In this document: positions 47,655 through 60,612 of the stretch, piece after piece
Numbering within the stretch: position 1 is the stretch's first letter
Layout: every line of letters begins with the position of its first letter
NCBI RefSeq assembly: GCF_038396675.1
Contig: NC_088931.1
Span: 70,396,001-70,460,000 of the forward strand
Source of the DNA: Hydra vulgaris
Taxonomy: Eukaryota; Cnidaria; Hydrozoa; Anthoathecata; Hydridae
Direction of reading: 5' to 3'
Length of the DNA stretch: 64,000 bases
Program-made: the position numbers and the translations under genes
The notes under the pieces: model-generated
The model's database searches: none
The model's input: the letters and a program-made list of their open reading frames with translations, nothing else
What the model was told of the DNA's origin: nothing

Positions 47655-47855
47655 ATGTATAAAAAAAGACATTACAAAAGACGTTATAAAAGACATAGAA
47701 CAAGACGAATGCGTGGTAAATTTTGTGGACCTCTTTTAGCTAAAGTCGTTTTACCTTCTTTTACTAGCGCTCTTCTACCTACCATTGGTAGAGCTGTTTT
47801 GGGTGGAGCTATCTCTGGTGGAATTTCTTACGGAATCAATAGAATTGGAAAATAA
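47655..47855 (+). CDS. Basic core-like mini-protein D
   Basis: 66 residues: an Arg/Lys/Tyr-rich N-terminus (MYKKRHYKRRYKRHRTRR), the RMRGKF motif shared with protein C, then a long hydrophobic Gly-rich C-terminus (GRAVLGGAISGGISYGIN) able to form a membrane-active or amphipathic helix. The gap to gene C is 4 nt, so these genes form a tight rightward cluster. A minor virion protein combining DNA binding and membrane interaction is plausible. Confidence 0.7.
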   Translation: MYKKRHYKRRYKRHRTRRMRGKFCGPLLAKVVLPSFTSALLPTIGRAVLGGAISGGISYGINRIGK

Positions 47856-47881
47856 TATTTTATAATATATAAAAAAAATTT

Positions 47882-48094
47882 TTACACTTTGTTTTTTATT
47901 ATTTTACTACAAATATAAAATCCCAACATTGTTCCAAGTAATATAAAAACTCCTAGTAACGCTCCAAATAAATATCCTCCTGCTACAATAACAATAAACA
48001 AGCTAGAAAGCGTTAATATCGTCGCTACTTTCCATTGATTAATACACTTCAAAATATCGAATACGATTCCCATGCGAGTCGTGTGTACCACCAT
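47882..48094 (-). CDS. Two-span membrane protein, right arm
   Basis: A 70-residue frame with two hydrophobic helices: about 23-45 (VATILTLSSLFIVIVAGGYL) and 46-64 (GVFILLGTMLGFYICSKII), and a basic C-terminus. The ATG at 48094, or more likely the one at 48073 (MGIVFDILKC), starts it. Its beginning overlaps, in another frame, the end of the 48-residue MESKNKP protein. It is transcribed toward the structural genes, end to end with mini-protein D. Unknown family; envelope or viroporin-type roles are possible. Confidence 0.55.
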   Translation of the reverse strand: MVVHTTRMGIVFDILKCINQWKVATILTLSSLFIVIVAGGYLFGALLGVFILLGTMLGFYICSKIIKNKV

Positions 48095-48185
48095 TATCTA
48101 TTGGAGGATCAGGTTTATAAGGTTGAACTACTGCTACTGTCGTTGGAGTTTGAAATTGTTGTAACGGTTTGTTTTTTGATTCCAT
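48039..48185 (-). CDS. Short proline-rich protein, dual-coding overlap
   Basis: 48 residues beginning MESKNKPLQQFQTPTT and containing QPYKPDPPIDN. It directly follows the first TATA module and overlaps the membrane-protein gene 47882-48094 in a different frame. The first six residues are repeated in the 10-codon frame at 48454-48486 downstream of the second TATA module, supporting translation of this start. It lacks hydrophobic segments. Function unknown. Confidence 0.5.
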   Translation of the reverse strand: MESKNKPLQQFQTPTTVAVVQPYKPDPPIDNGGTHDSHGNRIRYFEVY

Positions 48186-48245
48186 TCGTTATGAACCCAT
48201 TTCATTTTTTTTTCACTCTTTATATACTTTTGGTCACGCTTCAAT
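48186..48245 (-). promoter_or_regulatory. TATA-box promoter module 1
   Basis: On the minus strand the module reads gaagcgtgac, then tatataaag (48219-48226 region), then gttcataacga shortly before the ATG of the MESKNKP frame. An almost identical module precedes the neighbouring gene at 48487-48532, so it is a duplicated promoter plus leader. Confidence 0.7.
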
Positions 48246-48253
48246 AAATCATT

Positions 48254-48457
48254 TTATTCATTGTCATTTTTAAAATTTTCAATAATAGAAACAATAGCAT
48301 AAAATACAATAAAAAAATACAAGCATATTCCAAACCATATTATATTAAACAACGTGGGTAATCCTTCCACTATAATAATATAAAGAAAACATGCTAACGC
48401 AATAAAAGGAATATATATACAATCCATCACCAACCTAACATAATCAATAAAACTCAT
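48254..48457 (-). CDS. Membrane protein, right arm
   Basis: 67 residues with two to three hydrophobic helices (IYIPFIALACFLYIIIVEGL and IIWFGICLYFFIVFYAIVSI) and an acidic C-terminus. It begins ATGA, overlapping the stop of the 10-codon MESKNKTDQK leader frame (48454-48486), so re-initiation or a past frameshift may link them. Not homologous by eye to the other membrane protein, but expressed from a copy of the same promoter module. Likely a late or accessory membrane protein of the element. Confidence 0.55.
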   Translation of the reverse strand: MSFIDYVRLVMDCIYIPFIALACFLYIIIVEGLPTLFNIIWFGICLYFFIVFYAIVSIIENFKNDNE

Positions 48458-48486
48458 TTTTGGTCAGTTTTGTTTTTCGATTCCAT
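48454..48486 (-). other. Ten-codon leader frame
   Basis: MESKNKTDQK then TGA, sharing its first six codons with the 48-residue frame at 48185. It may be a relic of a duplicated gene start or a short upstream frame controlling the ATGA-overlapping membrane-protein start. Confidence 0.45.
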
Positions 48487-48532
48487 CGTTATGAACATGT
48501 TTCACTCTTTATATACTTTTTGTCACGCTTCA
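48487..48532 (-). promoter_or_regulatory. TATA-box promoter module 2
   Basis: Second copy of the module: gaagcgtgac, aaaaagtatataaagagtga (TATA at 48509-48516), then gttcataacga. It sits just inside the right inverted repeat. Confidence 0.7.
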
Positions 48533-48559
48533 TTAAAATTTTATTTCTGCGCATGCGCA

Positions 48560-48845
48560 ATTTTTAGGGAACAGAATCCATTTCGTTTGTAACCTCTTTT
48601 TCTATAAAAAAAATTTTTTTTGTCACCTGATCTTTTATTTCTGCGCGCATGCGCATGCGCGTCATTCCTTTTTAAACCGGGAAACTTTTTTTTTTTAATC
48701 CGTTCATCACTTTAATCGAACGGTTCAATACTCTCGTTTCTCGGACTCTTGCTTATCGTCGATTCATCGTTTTTATTTCAACTTTTTTTCTACCCGGACG
48801 GGCTGACACTGATCGAACAAGAATTGTAACATTGTATATCATCAC
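48560..48845 (-). repeat. Right terminal inverted repeat of the virus-like element
   Basis: Complementary to 40254-40538. Differences include one fewer catgcg unit, an extra aacga within the gtccgagag stretch, and scattered substitutions. The outermost bases on both sides read gtgatgatatacaatgttac from outside in, and are continuous with coding frames of the interrupted host gene. Confidence 0.93.
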
Positions 48846-50649
48846 GAATGTAATTATAATAATTTTTAAGAATTTTACGGGATGCGTTGCCATTAAAGGC
48901 ATTATTCTGGACCTCATTTGAAATGTCTAAAATTATTGATACTTTTGTCACTTCGTTTTCACCACCACATTTCTCTATATGATTATAAATATGATTAACA
49001 GCTTCCTCCATTAGGTGTAACTCTGGCGGGAAAAGATAATCTGCCACTTAGTGGTCGCTTGTTTCTACGTGAATCAATGGAGGATTAGTAACATTGCAAA
49101 ATTCATTAGCATTACGTTTTAATGCACCTGATTGAAAAAATTTTGTGTACTGTTCCTCTAAAAAACCAAAAGTTTTAAGCTTCTCTTCTTTAAATGGTTG
49201 TATTCGTTTCCATTCGCATATATGGCTAGGTTGTGTAGCCATTGCGCTTGGAGATAAACCACACATTATTTGACAAAGCTTAAGATCAGCTACAAATGAG
49301 TGTTTTATTTGATCTAAATTTAAACAGTTCATTAATATAGAAACATTGTAGTGACTTTCAGGAACATTCGGAACTAAAGCTAATAAAAAAGAACCTTTTA
49401 CAGAACCTTCTTTATATTTTGAACTCTGAGGTTCTTCATAAGTACTCATTGTAGCTTTGTCTTCATGATTGTATTTGTCAAGTTCTAAACCTTTGCTCTC
49501 ACAATCTGACAATAGGTTCAAACAGATTTAAAATAAGATATTTTTTATTTTTACAATTTTTCTTTAGTTTTGACTGAATCATGGTTCTCATAAACATATT
49601 TAGAATGAAATTATTTACCTTCAGAAAGCCTCTCTCTCCATCAATACCGAGCTTGACTGTTTGATTGCTTAAATTCACCTCTTTAATCACAATAAGCAAA
49701 TTTACAAACTCCTCAATATTTATGCACTTAATAATAGGGAGATTTTCCTTTACTTTTAAATTTCCTTTTTTAAATTCAAATTCTTGATAATCAATTATGA
49801 ATAAATCTTCAAGTGCACTTTCAATTACTGGAAGTACTTTTTATAGGTTTGCTTGTATGCAAGTTTTCCCTTTAATTGATGTTCTATTAAAAAATATATA
49901 TATACATTTAGGCTAACTAAATTACATAAAAAAGAGTAAGAAATACTTTATTTAAAAATTGTTCTTACCTAAGTTCTTTTTCTAGCTGTATTAGTTTCTT
50001 GTAGGACAAAGTAAGTCTTGATTAAATCCTTAATAAATCAATCAAGGTGATCTGTCTAGGTTTATTTTTTAAGGGCCCTACTGATATTTGTAAAGGTTTT
50101 GCACCTGTAGAAAGTTTAATTCTTTTTGATCCTTGTTCATATGATTTTTCTGAGATGACTAGAGAAGCAATCTGATCCTTAACTTTAGCTGAGGTTTGAA
50201 GTTTTTCATACATTTTTACAGCTAACGCTTTATTTCCACATTTGTTCTTCTTTCCCTTCCAAATGTTTGAAAGACAAGATTTACATATTTTTTCGTGGGG
50301 TGCACGCGACTTGCAAAAGCTTACTACTTCTTTTTCTTGTTCCGGTTCTTACACGTAAACTGGTTAGTTTGCATATTTTACATTGACAACTTGTAGAATT
50401 TCTGGTTAAAGGTGTCACGGCGTTTTTAGTCCAGTCTATCACTAAATCCGGCAAGTAGTTTTTTCGACGTATATTACTTCTACATTTATCACATATGCCA
50501 TTTTGTGTATCATTGCAATCTAAATCAAAAGTGGACACTTTCTCTTTTATCGCTTGCTTTTTTAATAGTCTTGATGTTTTGTGAGCGCAAAAATAACAAA
50601 TCTTTTTTCGGCTTGTGTCATGATCACACTTTTTTTGTGGATGCGACAT
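48846..50649 (-). pseudogene. N-terminal part of a zinc-binding, intron-containing gene interrupted by the virus-like element
   Basis: It starts [16 protein letters not shown] at 50649 behind an acceptor (tttctttgtag). The first exon (to 49969) has paired cysteines (CYFC, CDKC, CQCKIC, CKSC) typical of a zinc-binding N-terminus, with a frameshift near 50345 and another near 50040. An 85-nt GT-AG intron (49968-49884) follows, then an exon ending in GERGFLK with a gtaaat donor at 49618, then the exon 49507 onward (LLALVPNVPESHYNVS, LKLCQIMCGLSPSA) with an in-frame TAA at 49048. It continues to NASRKILKNYYNYIRDD at the element edge. The C-terminal half lies at 39873-40253. The family is uncharacterised and probably multi-copy; this copy is dead. 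Confidence 0.6.
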
Positions 50650-50691
50650 TACAAGTATTTTTATTTTTCTACAAAGAAAAACAAATATATA

Positions 50692-53834
<3,143 letters not shown>

Positions 53835-53868
53835 ATATATATATATATATTTATATATATATATATAA
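53835..53868. repeat. (TA)n microsatellite, right part
   Basis: Remainder of the TA repeat split by the transposon at 50935-53834. Confidence 0.9.
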
Positions 53869-53904
53869 AATTTTCAAGTTATTTTTTTTTTACGTCCTGA
53901 ATTT

Positions 53905-54162
53905 GGGGGATAAATTCCTAAATTGGGCCCTTTCGGCCCCTAAAACGTAAATATTTTGCTAAAAGGAATTTTATGATTTCGGTGACATATCAACCCTAAT
54001 TCTATTCATTGTAACGAATCCAATGATGTATGACAATCGCCGGGATCAAATCACAAAACTAAAAAGTGGTTGCAGGCAGGTGTGATATGTACGTTATTAT
54101 CCAATATAAGTGGTGTTCTTAGATCAGCTTGGTTGGCATTATCAGGATCTGTACTTACCGTT
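53905..54162 (-). repeat. Dispersed repeat, copy 2 (empty site)
   Basis: Inverted relative to copy 1 at 38100-39500. It joins, without the 1.1-kb fold-back element, the blocks containing gggccctttcggcccctaaa, gtggttgcaggcaggtgtga and atcaggatctgtacttaccg. Confidence 0.85.
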
Positions 54163-54164
54163 TA

Positions 54165-55744
54165 GGAAGTTGTTTTTAAATTATATTTGGGAAGAACAAA
54201 GTTGTTATCTAAAAACTTTGTTGAATAAGGGAAGTTTGTCTACCTAGGTCCTCCTTTTACCTTGGGCTAACCCACTTTATTTGAAAACTATAAAGTTTTA
54301 AGTAATGCTTCTCTTTTAAGTAATCTTCTTTAAGGTAATTAGTTATAAAAATATTTATTTTTAACCTTATTTTGACTTTCAGAAAGCGTTGCTACGTCAA
54401 GTTATAATCGGAGAACGCTTTTTGATGGTATAAAGTAAATTTTTGCCGCTGGTATATTAGATTGTTTTACAATCCCAGAGGAAATGTTTTTCTATAAGTT
54501 CTTGTTATTATACTATTTGTTACTTAAGTACTAAATGCGATGTTCCATAAATGTCCTTTCAATCGGCGTTCGTTAATAGATGATATTTTTGATGATGAGT
54601 TAAAAACTTTCCATATAATAATATGAATTGAAGACAAGTTTTTTGAGTTTATTCTTTAGGATTTCAATTTTTACCAAATAGATGATATTTTTCATTAGGC
54701 TGTCTTTTCTTGTACCTAGGGACGTATAGTTTGCTTGTACCTAGGACCATACGTGCGTAAAGAATTTGCTTGATAATGATGAAAATTGTTGAACTATGAT
54801 TGATTTTTCTTCTCGAGATTGTTTTGGAGCTACAGTTTTACGCATCTCATGCATCTCAATTTTAAATTGAATTTGTTGAATGAAACAACGAAGCCAACGT
54901 TAGAGATATTCATTTCAAACTTATTTTTGGGATCTCATAGAAAAATAATGCATATCCAGGCTCATTGCGATTTTTCTATTATCATTCGCTTTGCAAAGAA
55001 ATTTATTTCATCGAAAGACGAGTCCTCTACTCATCATGAGATGATATTTTCGTTGGAGGTAAAGCAGAGACTTTAGAGCAGCCGTAATTACCAGTGGTTA
55101 TTTTGCAATTAGTTTCATCATGGAAGCATGAAACAAATGGAAATTCATCAAGCCTCAAACATCAATGCAATTTTGAGTCATTTCGGGATTAAGCAATTAT
55201 TAAAAAATCAAAAAAAAAATGTTTTTTAAATTACTTAAGCTTAAAGTTTCATTAGTTGTTCATCATAATTCCATTCATGCTAGTAATACTCCACTTATTA
55301 AATAAGAAATTTAAGAAAAAGTCGTTGTTTACTGTTTTTTTGTCGCCATTTTAATGTTTATACTTGAACATTATTGGCGAACCGTCAAAGTACTAAATTT
55401 TTAATTTATTATGAGCGGACATATTTGTGTCAACGAATTAAGATTAAGCTTTTAAGTACAGTTTTGATGTCGTTTTCTTTTTGTTAACAAACAAAAGGTT
55501 AGAATCATAATCCCAAAGCATTTCAACGCGTTGAACTTCCATCTATTTTATTCTTCCATGGTTTTGTAGCGGCAATATAAGCTGAACGTCTAGTGTCTGA
55601 AAGCTTGTAAAGCAAGATCTTCCGTCAAGCGGGACTAAAAACAAAAAGATCTTCGATTTTTGTTTTTTAAATCAATCCAACTGAGCATTGTGATGTTCCA
55701 GCAATAATAAAAATATTTAATTTCAATATTTTATTTTTCTGAAA
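54165..55744. other. AT-rich DNA without recognisable gene
   Basis: No supported gene. A 50-bp phrase (54630-54680) repeats one at 37483-37532, and cttgtacctagg occurs twice near 54710-54745. Confidence 0.5.
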
Positions 55745-56014
55745 TCAATATTTAATAAATAATAATTTCTCACATGAGTATTATAATCAAAACTCAAATG
55801 TTAGAATCAATTGCTCCATTTAATTAATCAAAGAAGAAACCAGAAATTCATTTTTATTTTATACTAAGTAAGTGTAATCATAGGTTTGATTACACTATTT
55901 AGTTTAAAATAAAAATGAATTTCTGGTTTATTGTTTAATTAGTTAAATGGAGCAATTGGTTTTAACAATTGAGTATTAATAATAATACTTATTAGAGAAA
56001 TTATTATTTTCTTT
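55745..56014. repeat. Palindromic MITE of about 270 bp
   Basis: Long imperfect inverted arms (outer aataatttctcacatgagta; inner accagaaattcatttttatt) surround a centre near 55885. No coding content. Confidence 0.85.
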
Positions 56015-56015
56015 T

Positions 56016-57234
56016 GAGAAATTATTTTAGTTATAATCTCTAGATGGAGATTAAAACCAAAACGGTAAATAAAAATGCAAAAATAAAATTGCAAAAATTA
56101 AACAATAATAAAATAGATATGTGCATAAAAAAACTAATTTTTGCCTCTTACAGGTATTTATATATAAACTATTATTGTAAAGATTTAAAATGAATAGATC
56201 AATACATTTTCTGCAATTAATCTTATACTAGACATGTTTACTGAAAAATTATTGTTAAAAACCCGCTTTGCATTACAAAGTTTTTTTTATCAAATATAAG
56301 ATCTAATAACATTAAGTAATAATTTTCGATTTCTTTCTTCAAAAGTTTCTATACCTATTAAATTTTGTAAACATATGGTTAATGCAACTGTGTATACTTT
56401 AACATTTTAGTGTTGCTATAGACGTTGCTAAGAGTGCAGAGAATAAAAAAATGTAAAAAATCTCAAACTTCAAGACCCATAACTCTTAAAATAATGAAAT
56501 TTGCTCCAAATTATTTTTGATTATTCCTAACGACACTATAAACTGCATTTGTGCCAAAAATCAAGTATTTCTGAGGTGGTGGGTTATTTCGACTTGTTGT
56601 TTTGACATGGAATTACCCGTAAGTGTTTCCTTATCTCGTAGATTAATCACTTTCGTTGTAGTTATGTTATTTACCTTCTAGCATACTACAGAGAACGATT
56701 AAGAATTGAAAGGTGGATATAGTTAGCCTTATGTATTTTTATTTTTTTATTTTTAATATTTTTATATTTTTTTCTCACAAATTTATTTGAAAAAAAAGCT
56801 AAAAATCCTGTAAGTTCTATTGAGAATTATTCTTGAAACAAGTTGAAAGGATTGGAAACAAGTTGAGTGTTTTGATGTATCATCATACTCTTATGGTTTT
56901 AAAAAACTTTTCAAAATGTAAATTTTGTGTCAATCAAAAAAGGTAAATTTTATAATATTTTAGTAAAAACAATTTATATTAATTAATATATTTAGTTATA
57001 AAAATAGTTATACTGCTTTTCAGTAAAAACTATAAATGAAAAATTTGAAGTTACTAAAAAAATATTTTTAATATTTTACTCCTGCAAACAAAGGAAAAGT
57101 ACTGAAAAAGCGTTTTTTTTTAAAAGTAATTAATATACTTTATAAAGATAATGTTATAATTTATAATTATTATATCATATTTATTATTATTTTATTATAA
57201 AAAATTGTTATTATATTATAATAAGTTTTTTAAT
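56016..57234. other. AT-rich DNA without recognisable gene
   Basis: No supported gene or distinct repeat. Confidence 0.45.
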
Positions 57235-59155
57235 GATATGACAACGGTTGACGGTTGGCTGTGAGAGCAGATCTAAATACGTTTACGATGCGTTTTTGCA
57301 GTTTGTCTAAAAGAGAAAAGGCATCATTCAAAGATTAGTTCCAGATACGGCAACAGTATTCCGTACAAGGACGGATTAAAGATTTATAGAGATAATTAAT
57401 AGATTTCGGAGTAAGAGCAGTGGCACGCACGATAAAAAGACGACAATTTTGCAATGGATTTGATATATGAAAGATCGAAAGTAAAATTTAATCCTAAGAG
57501 ATGAAGGGTAGATAGTTCATTTAGTAAATTACCGTTCTTAAATATAGGAAGATCTATTTTGTTGCTGTAACAATTAGCAGAAAAATTGAGTTTTATTGAA
57601 GTGAAAATTCATCAGTCTCTGTGAGCCCCATGCTGTAACAGAAGTGATAACCTTTTCAAACTCAAATGCCCCTTCCATGCAATCAGAGAGAGCTGGCTTC
57701 TTATTTATACAAAAATACATGTTAGTACCATCAGCGAACCATGCCACCTTGATGTTTCAATTTCTGGGAGGTTATTAATATAAACTTAAAAAGGTATAGA
57801 GGCTAGAATAGATTCTTGAGAAACCTCTGCAGCTACAGGAAATGAAAAAAAGTGCTGTCCAATGAGGACAAACTTTATACTACAATAAGTAAGAAAAGTT
57901 TTAATAATCTTAAAAATGTTACCAAATACATCGTAAAAAGAGAGCTATTGAGAGAACTATAGTCTTAGCCTCGCCACATCTATCTTCTTTCTGCTGTGGG
58001 ATAAAATATCATTCCATAGTGGAAAGAGAAGATTGAAATCCAAATTAATGGTCAGAAAATAAGATCTTATATTTAAGACGAGAGATCAAGTGTTTGTTAA
58101 TTAAAGACTTAAAAACTTCGCTTATGAATAAAAGAAGACAAATGGGACGGTAGTGAGACGAGTCAGATTGATCTACAGAATATTTGAAAACAAAGATAAC
58201 AGATGCCTCTTTTCAGCAGGCTGAAAAACAAGACTCTTATAAGCACTTGTTAAAAAGTTTTGAAAGTATAAATGACGGCTCTGGAGAACACTCTCAAGAC
58301 AAAAACAGGTATGTTGGTGGACCACAAGCTGCAGAAGAGTGTAAGCAGGAAATCACTTTAGATACAGAAGCTGGAATGATACGTATGTCAAGCAATGGAT
58401 TAACTTGTTTATCTTCTATATCAGATTGAATGTAATGAGTGGAATTAAGAGACGAGATTGATGAAAAGTTCTTAGCAAACAATTCAACTTTGACTTCAGA
58501 TGAGGTAAAAAAATCTAAACCTTGCAAGAAAGGTGGAATAACAAATTTGCCCTTATTATAAACACTGTTAAAAAATCTCTAAAGCCTAATGTGATCTGAG
58601 AATAAGGGGCTTTGGCGTTAGAAAAAATCTTTTTACAATGGTTTCTAGCAATAGTAAGCAAACATCTTTTTTTTTCTGGAGAATTGCTTTGGCAATAGAT
58701 ATGAAAGTAATGATTACCGATTGGCAGTACAATGAGAGGTAATCAATGAAGAAAAGTTAGACTTGACATGGAAGTGTTGAGAGGGAATAAAAGAAAAGCG
58801 ATAGAGTGAAGTGGTGCTAAACGAAAGCACATAAAATAGTAGTGTGTGCATTCAAATCTAGTTTGCCAAGAAATAGGTGAACTCTTACGAATGTCAATGC
58901 CCAGGCCAAGTATGTGACTATTGGAGTCTTTACAAATTAAAGGAAGATAACCATCAACACCAAGATCACGAGATGAGAAAGCTGAAGCCAAATTAGTTTT
59001 ACAAAGAGCTGGTGAACTTTGCAAGACATAAGACTCAACAGAAAAAAGTGTCTTAGAAGACCACGAATATTGGGAGATAATAGAATGAGTTGCCAAGTTA
59101 TACAGACAGAAACACAAGCAAAACCCATGCCGTGAGTCAAGAAAATCTAGCATTC
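57235..59155 (-). pseudogene. Jockey/CR1-like LINE relic
   Basis: Reading leftward from 59153, MLDFLDSRHGFCLCFCL, AFSSRDLGVDGYLPLICKD and RKSSPISWQTRFECTHY are the N-terminal part of a LINE endonuclease domain. After decay, the RT begins near 58120 (SEVFKSLINKHLISRLK) and continues with a fingers/palm region and a C-terminal phrase near 57300. Stops and frameshifts are abundant. Both domains lie in the correct order on one strand. Confidence 0.7.
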
Positions 59156-59854
59156 AATATCCAGCATAATAGATAAAGAAGGTCAACAGATAGAATCTGT
59201 TGACTCCATTAATTGCAAACTTGCAGATTTAATTCATTTATTTTCAGTTTGCTTTTACATTGAGAGCATTTTCTAGCTCTAAAAGTTCAACCAAGGCGTT
59301 TACGCCTGACGTTCACGCGTCCATCCTTACCAATGCCGTTTACTTGACTAAAGCTGGCTTTGAACTTCGGACAATTTGGTTTTAAGCCAAAACTATAATC
59401 ACTGATTCGCGGCTGCTTGCTTCAACACAAATTTATAAATGTTAGTTGAAAAGTTATTATCTTTATATTAAATTAACTATAGATTAAGAAATAGAAGTGT
59501 CACTATATACGTCAGTTTCCGAAATTAGGCCTTGTAAACGCATATATATATAGCATAAAGATTTTCTAATTAAAAAACGCTTACATTTGGTAAGCATGAT
59601 TTGTAGCTAATTTTTTTTATTTTCTACATAAATGAAACTTGCTTATCAATAACAATTTTTATTATTAATAACAATAAAAAATTCGCAGTTTTGCTTTTAT
59701 AGACAAAGCTGTAAGGCTATAAACTGCATTCGCACATACAATAATAAATTAAACATCATAAAGAAAGAAATGAAAAAGAGTTCGTAATTACATTTTTTTT
59801 CCGGCAAACACTTTTTTTTAAGATAAAATTTTATGTAATTTTTACTCTGCATCA
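59156..59854. other. AT-rich DNA without recognisable gene
   Basis: No supported gene. Confidence 0.45.
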
Positions 59855-59977
59855 CCACACAATACCTCAACCATTACCTCACACCAATTTTGACCACACA
59901 ATACCTCAACCATTATTTTGACCACACAATACCTCAACCGTTATTTTGACCACACAATACCTCAACCATTATTTTGA
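59855..59977. repeat. 28-bp tandem repeat, about four copies
   Basis: Units with core accacacaatacctcaaccat plus tattttg, just downstream of the TIMP-like gene's stop codon. Confidence 0.9.
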
Positions 59978-60058
59978 ATAGCAATAATAATAACTTAAAC
60001 ATTTTTTCTAGGAAAATATATTTTATCCTAGTTCTACATACTTTTTTTTTGTAAGTTT

Positions 60059-60612
60059 CTAAACATCGTTGAATAATTTTTCGGCTAACAGACATTGTTT
60101 ATAAGACGATTTTTGATTCCATTGACAAACCTTTCTATTAGGCCTTTCACAATTTAAATGTTTATATGCACAATCTTTAAAAGATTTGTCCCAGGAGACG
60201 TTCCATTTGCAACCATTTTCAATATCGCAATAGCCATCCATACATGTTGCAACCTTACAACTGCAATCATATTTTCCACTCATACCTTCAATCATATCAA
60301 CAGTTAATTGGTGCCATTTCAAATGAAAATCACAGTTGGTCATTTGAAGTTTAGTATGATCAAATTTTCCAGTCAGCAAATAAAGTTTTCCAATCTCAAG
60401 TTGAATTCCACAATTGCTTTCTGTTGCAGGTATATGAAGCGAATGAATTTGTTGCAAGTTAAATCGAAATGACGGTTTTGCATTTTTCAACACGGAGTTA
60501 ATCAGTATATTATAAACAGTGTGGTGAGGCAAAGGAATGTCCAAGTTTAAAAAGTTTTCATCTGTATTATTGACCTTTATGATTTTGTTCGAAAGAATCC
60601 TGGCCTTTATAA
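60059..60612 (-). CDS. TIMP-like metalloproteinase inhibitor, last exon
   Basis: The exon opens after an acceptor (tttattttag ending 60613) with VIKARILSNKII, in phase 1, and runs 184 codons to a stop at 60059. It matches the layout of a tissue inhibitor of metalloproteinases after the N-terminal Cys-x-Cys exon: the beta-barrel strand VIKARI, NCGIQLEIGKLYLLTGKF, TNCDFHLKWHQL, then YDCSCKVATCMDGYC, CKWNVSW, CAYKHLNCE and CQW. The paired cysteines correspond to the TIMP C-terminal disulphide set. The first exon, holding the signal peptide and the inhibitory Cys-x-Cys N-terminus, is not seen between 60613 and 64000 and is probably further upstream. It should be a secreted regulator of matrix proteases. 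Confidence 0.72.

Larger units (their letters stand above)
40254..48845 (+). mobile_element. 8.6-kb virus-like element with long TIRs and capsid-type genes
   Basis: Two near-identical inverted repeats of about 285 bp (40254-40538 and 48560-48845) enclose a compact, almost fully coding interior of different style from its surroundings. A rightward block of structural-type genes occupies 41896-47855, leftward small genes the left arm (40491-41925), and leftward membrane-protein genes the right arm (47882-48486). The basic mini-proteins and overall plan recall adintovirus/Polinton-like and adenovirus-like elements. No family-B polymerase, retroviral-type integrase, FtsK/HerA ATPase or Ulp1-like protease is visible. 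It interrupts an older minus-strand gene. The class is inference; a defective or satellite member of a viral lineage is the likeliest reading. Confidence 0.8.

Noticed and set aside
40254..48845. Standard autonomous Polinton/Maverick
   Set aside because: No polymerase, integrase or ATPase motif seen, 8.6 kb is short, and the expected 6-bp target duplication was not found.
40254..48845. Parvovirus or densovirus integration
   Set aside because: No replication-initiator helicase and no parvoviral capsid features seen; gene number and bidirectional layout do not fit.
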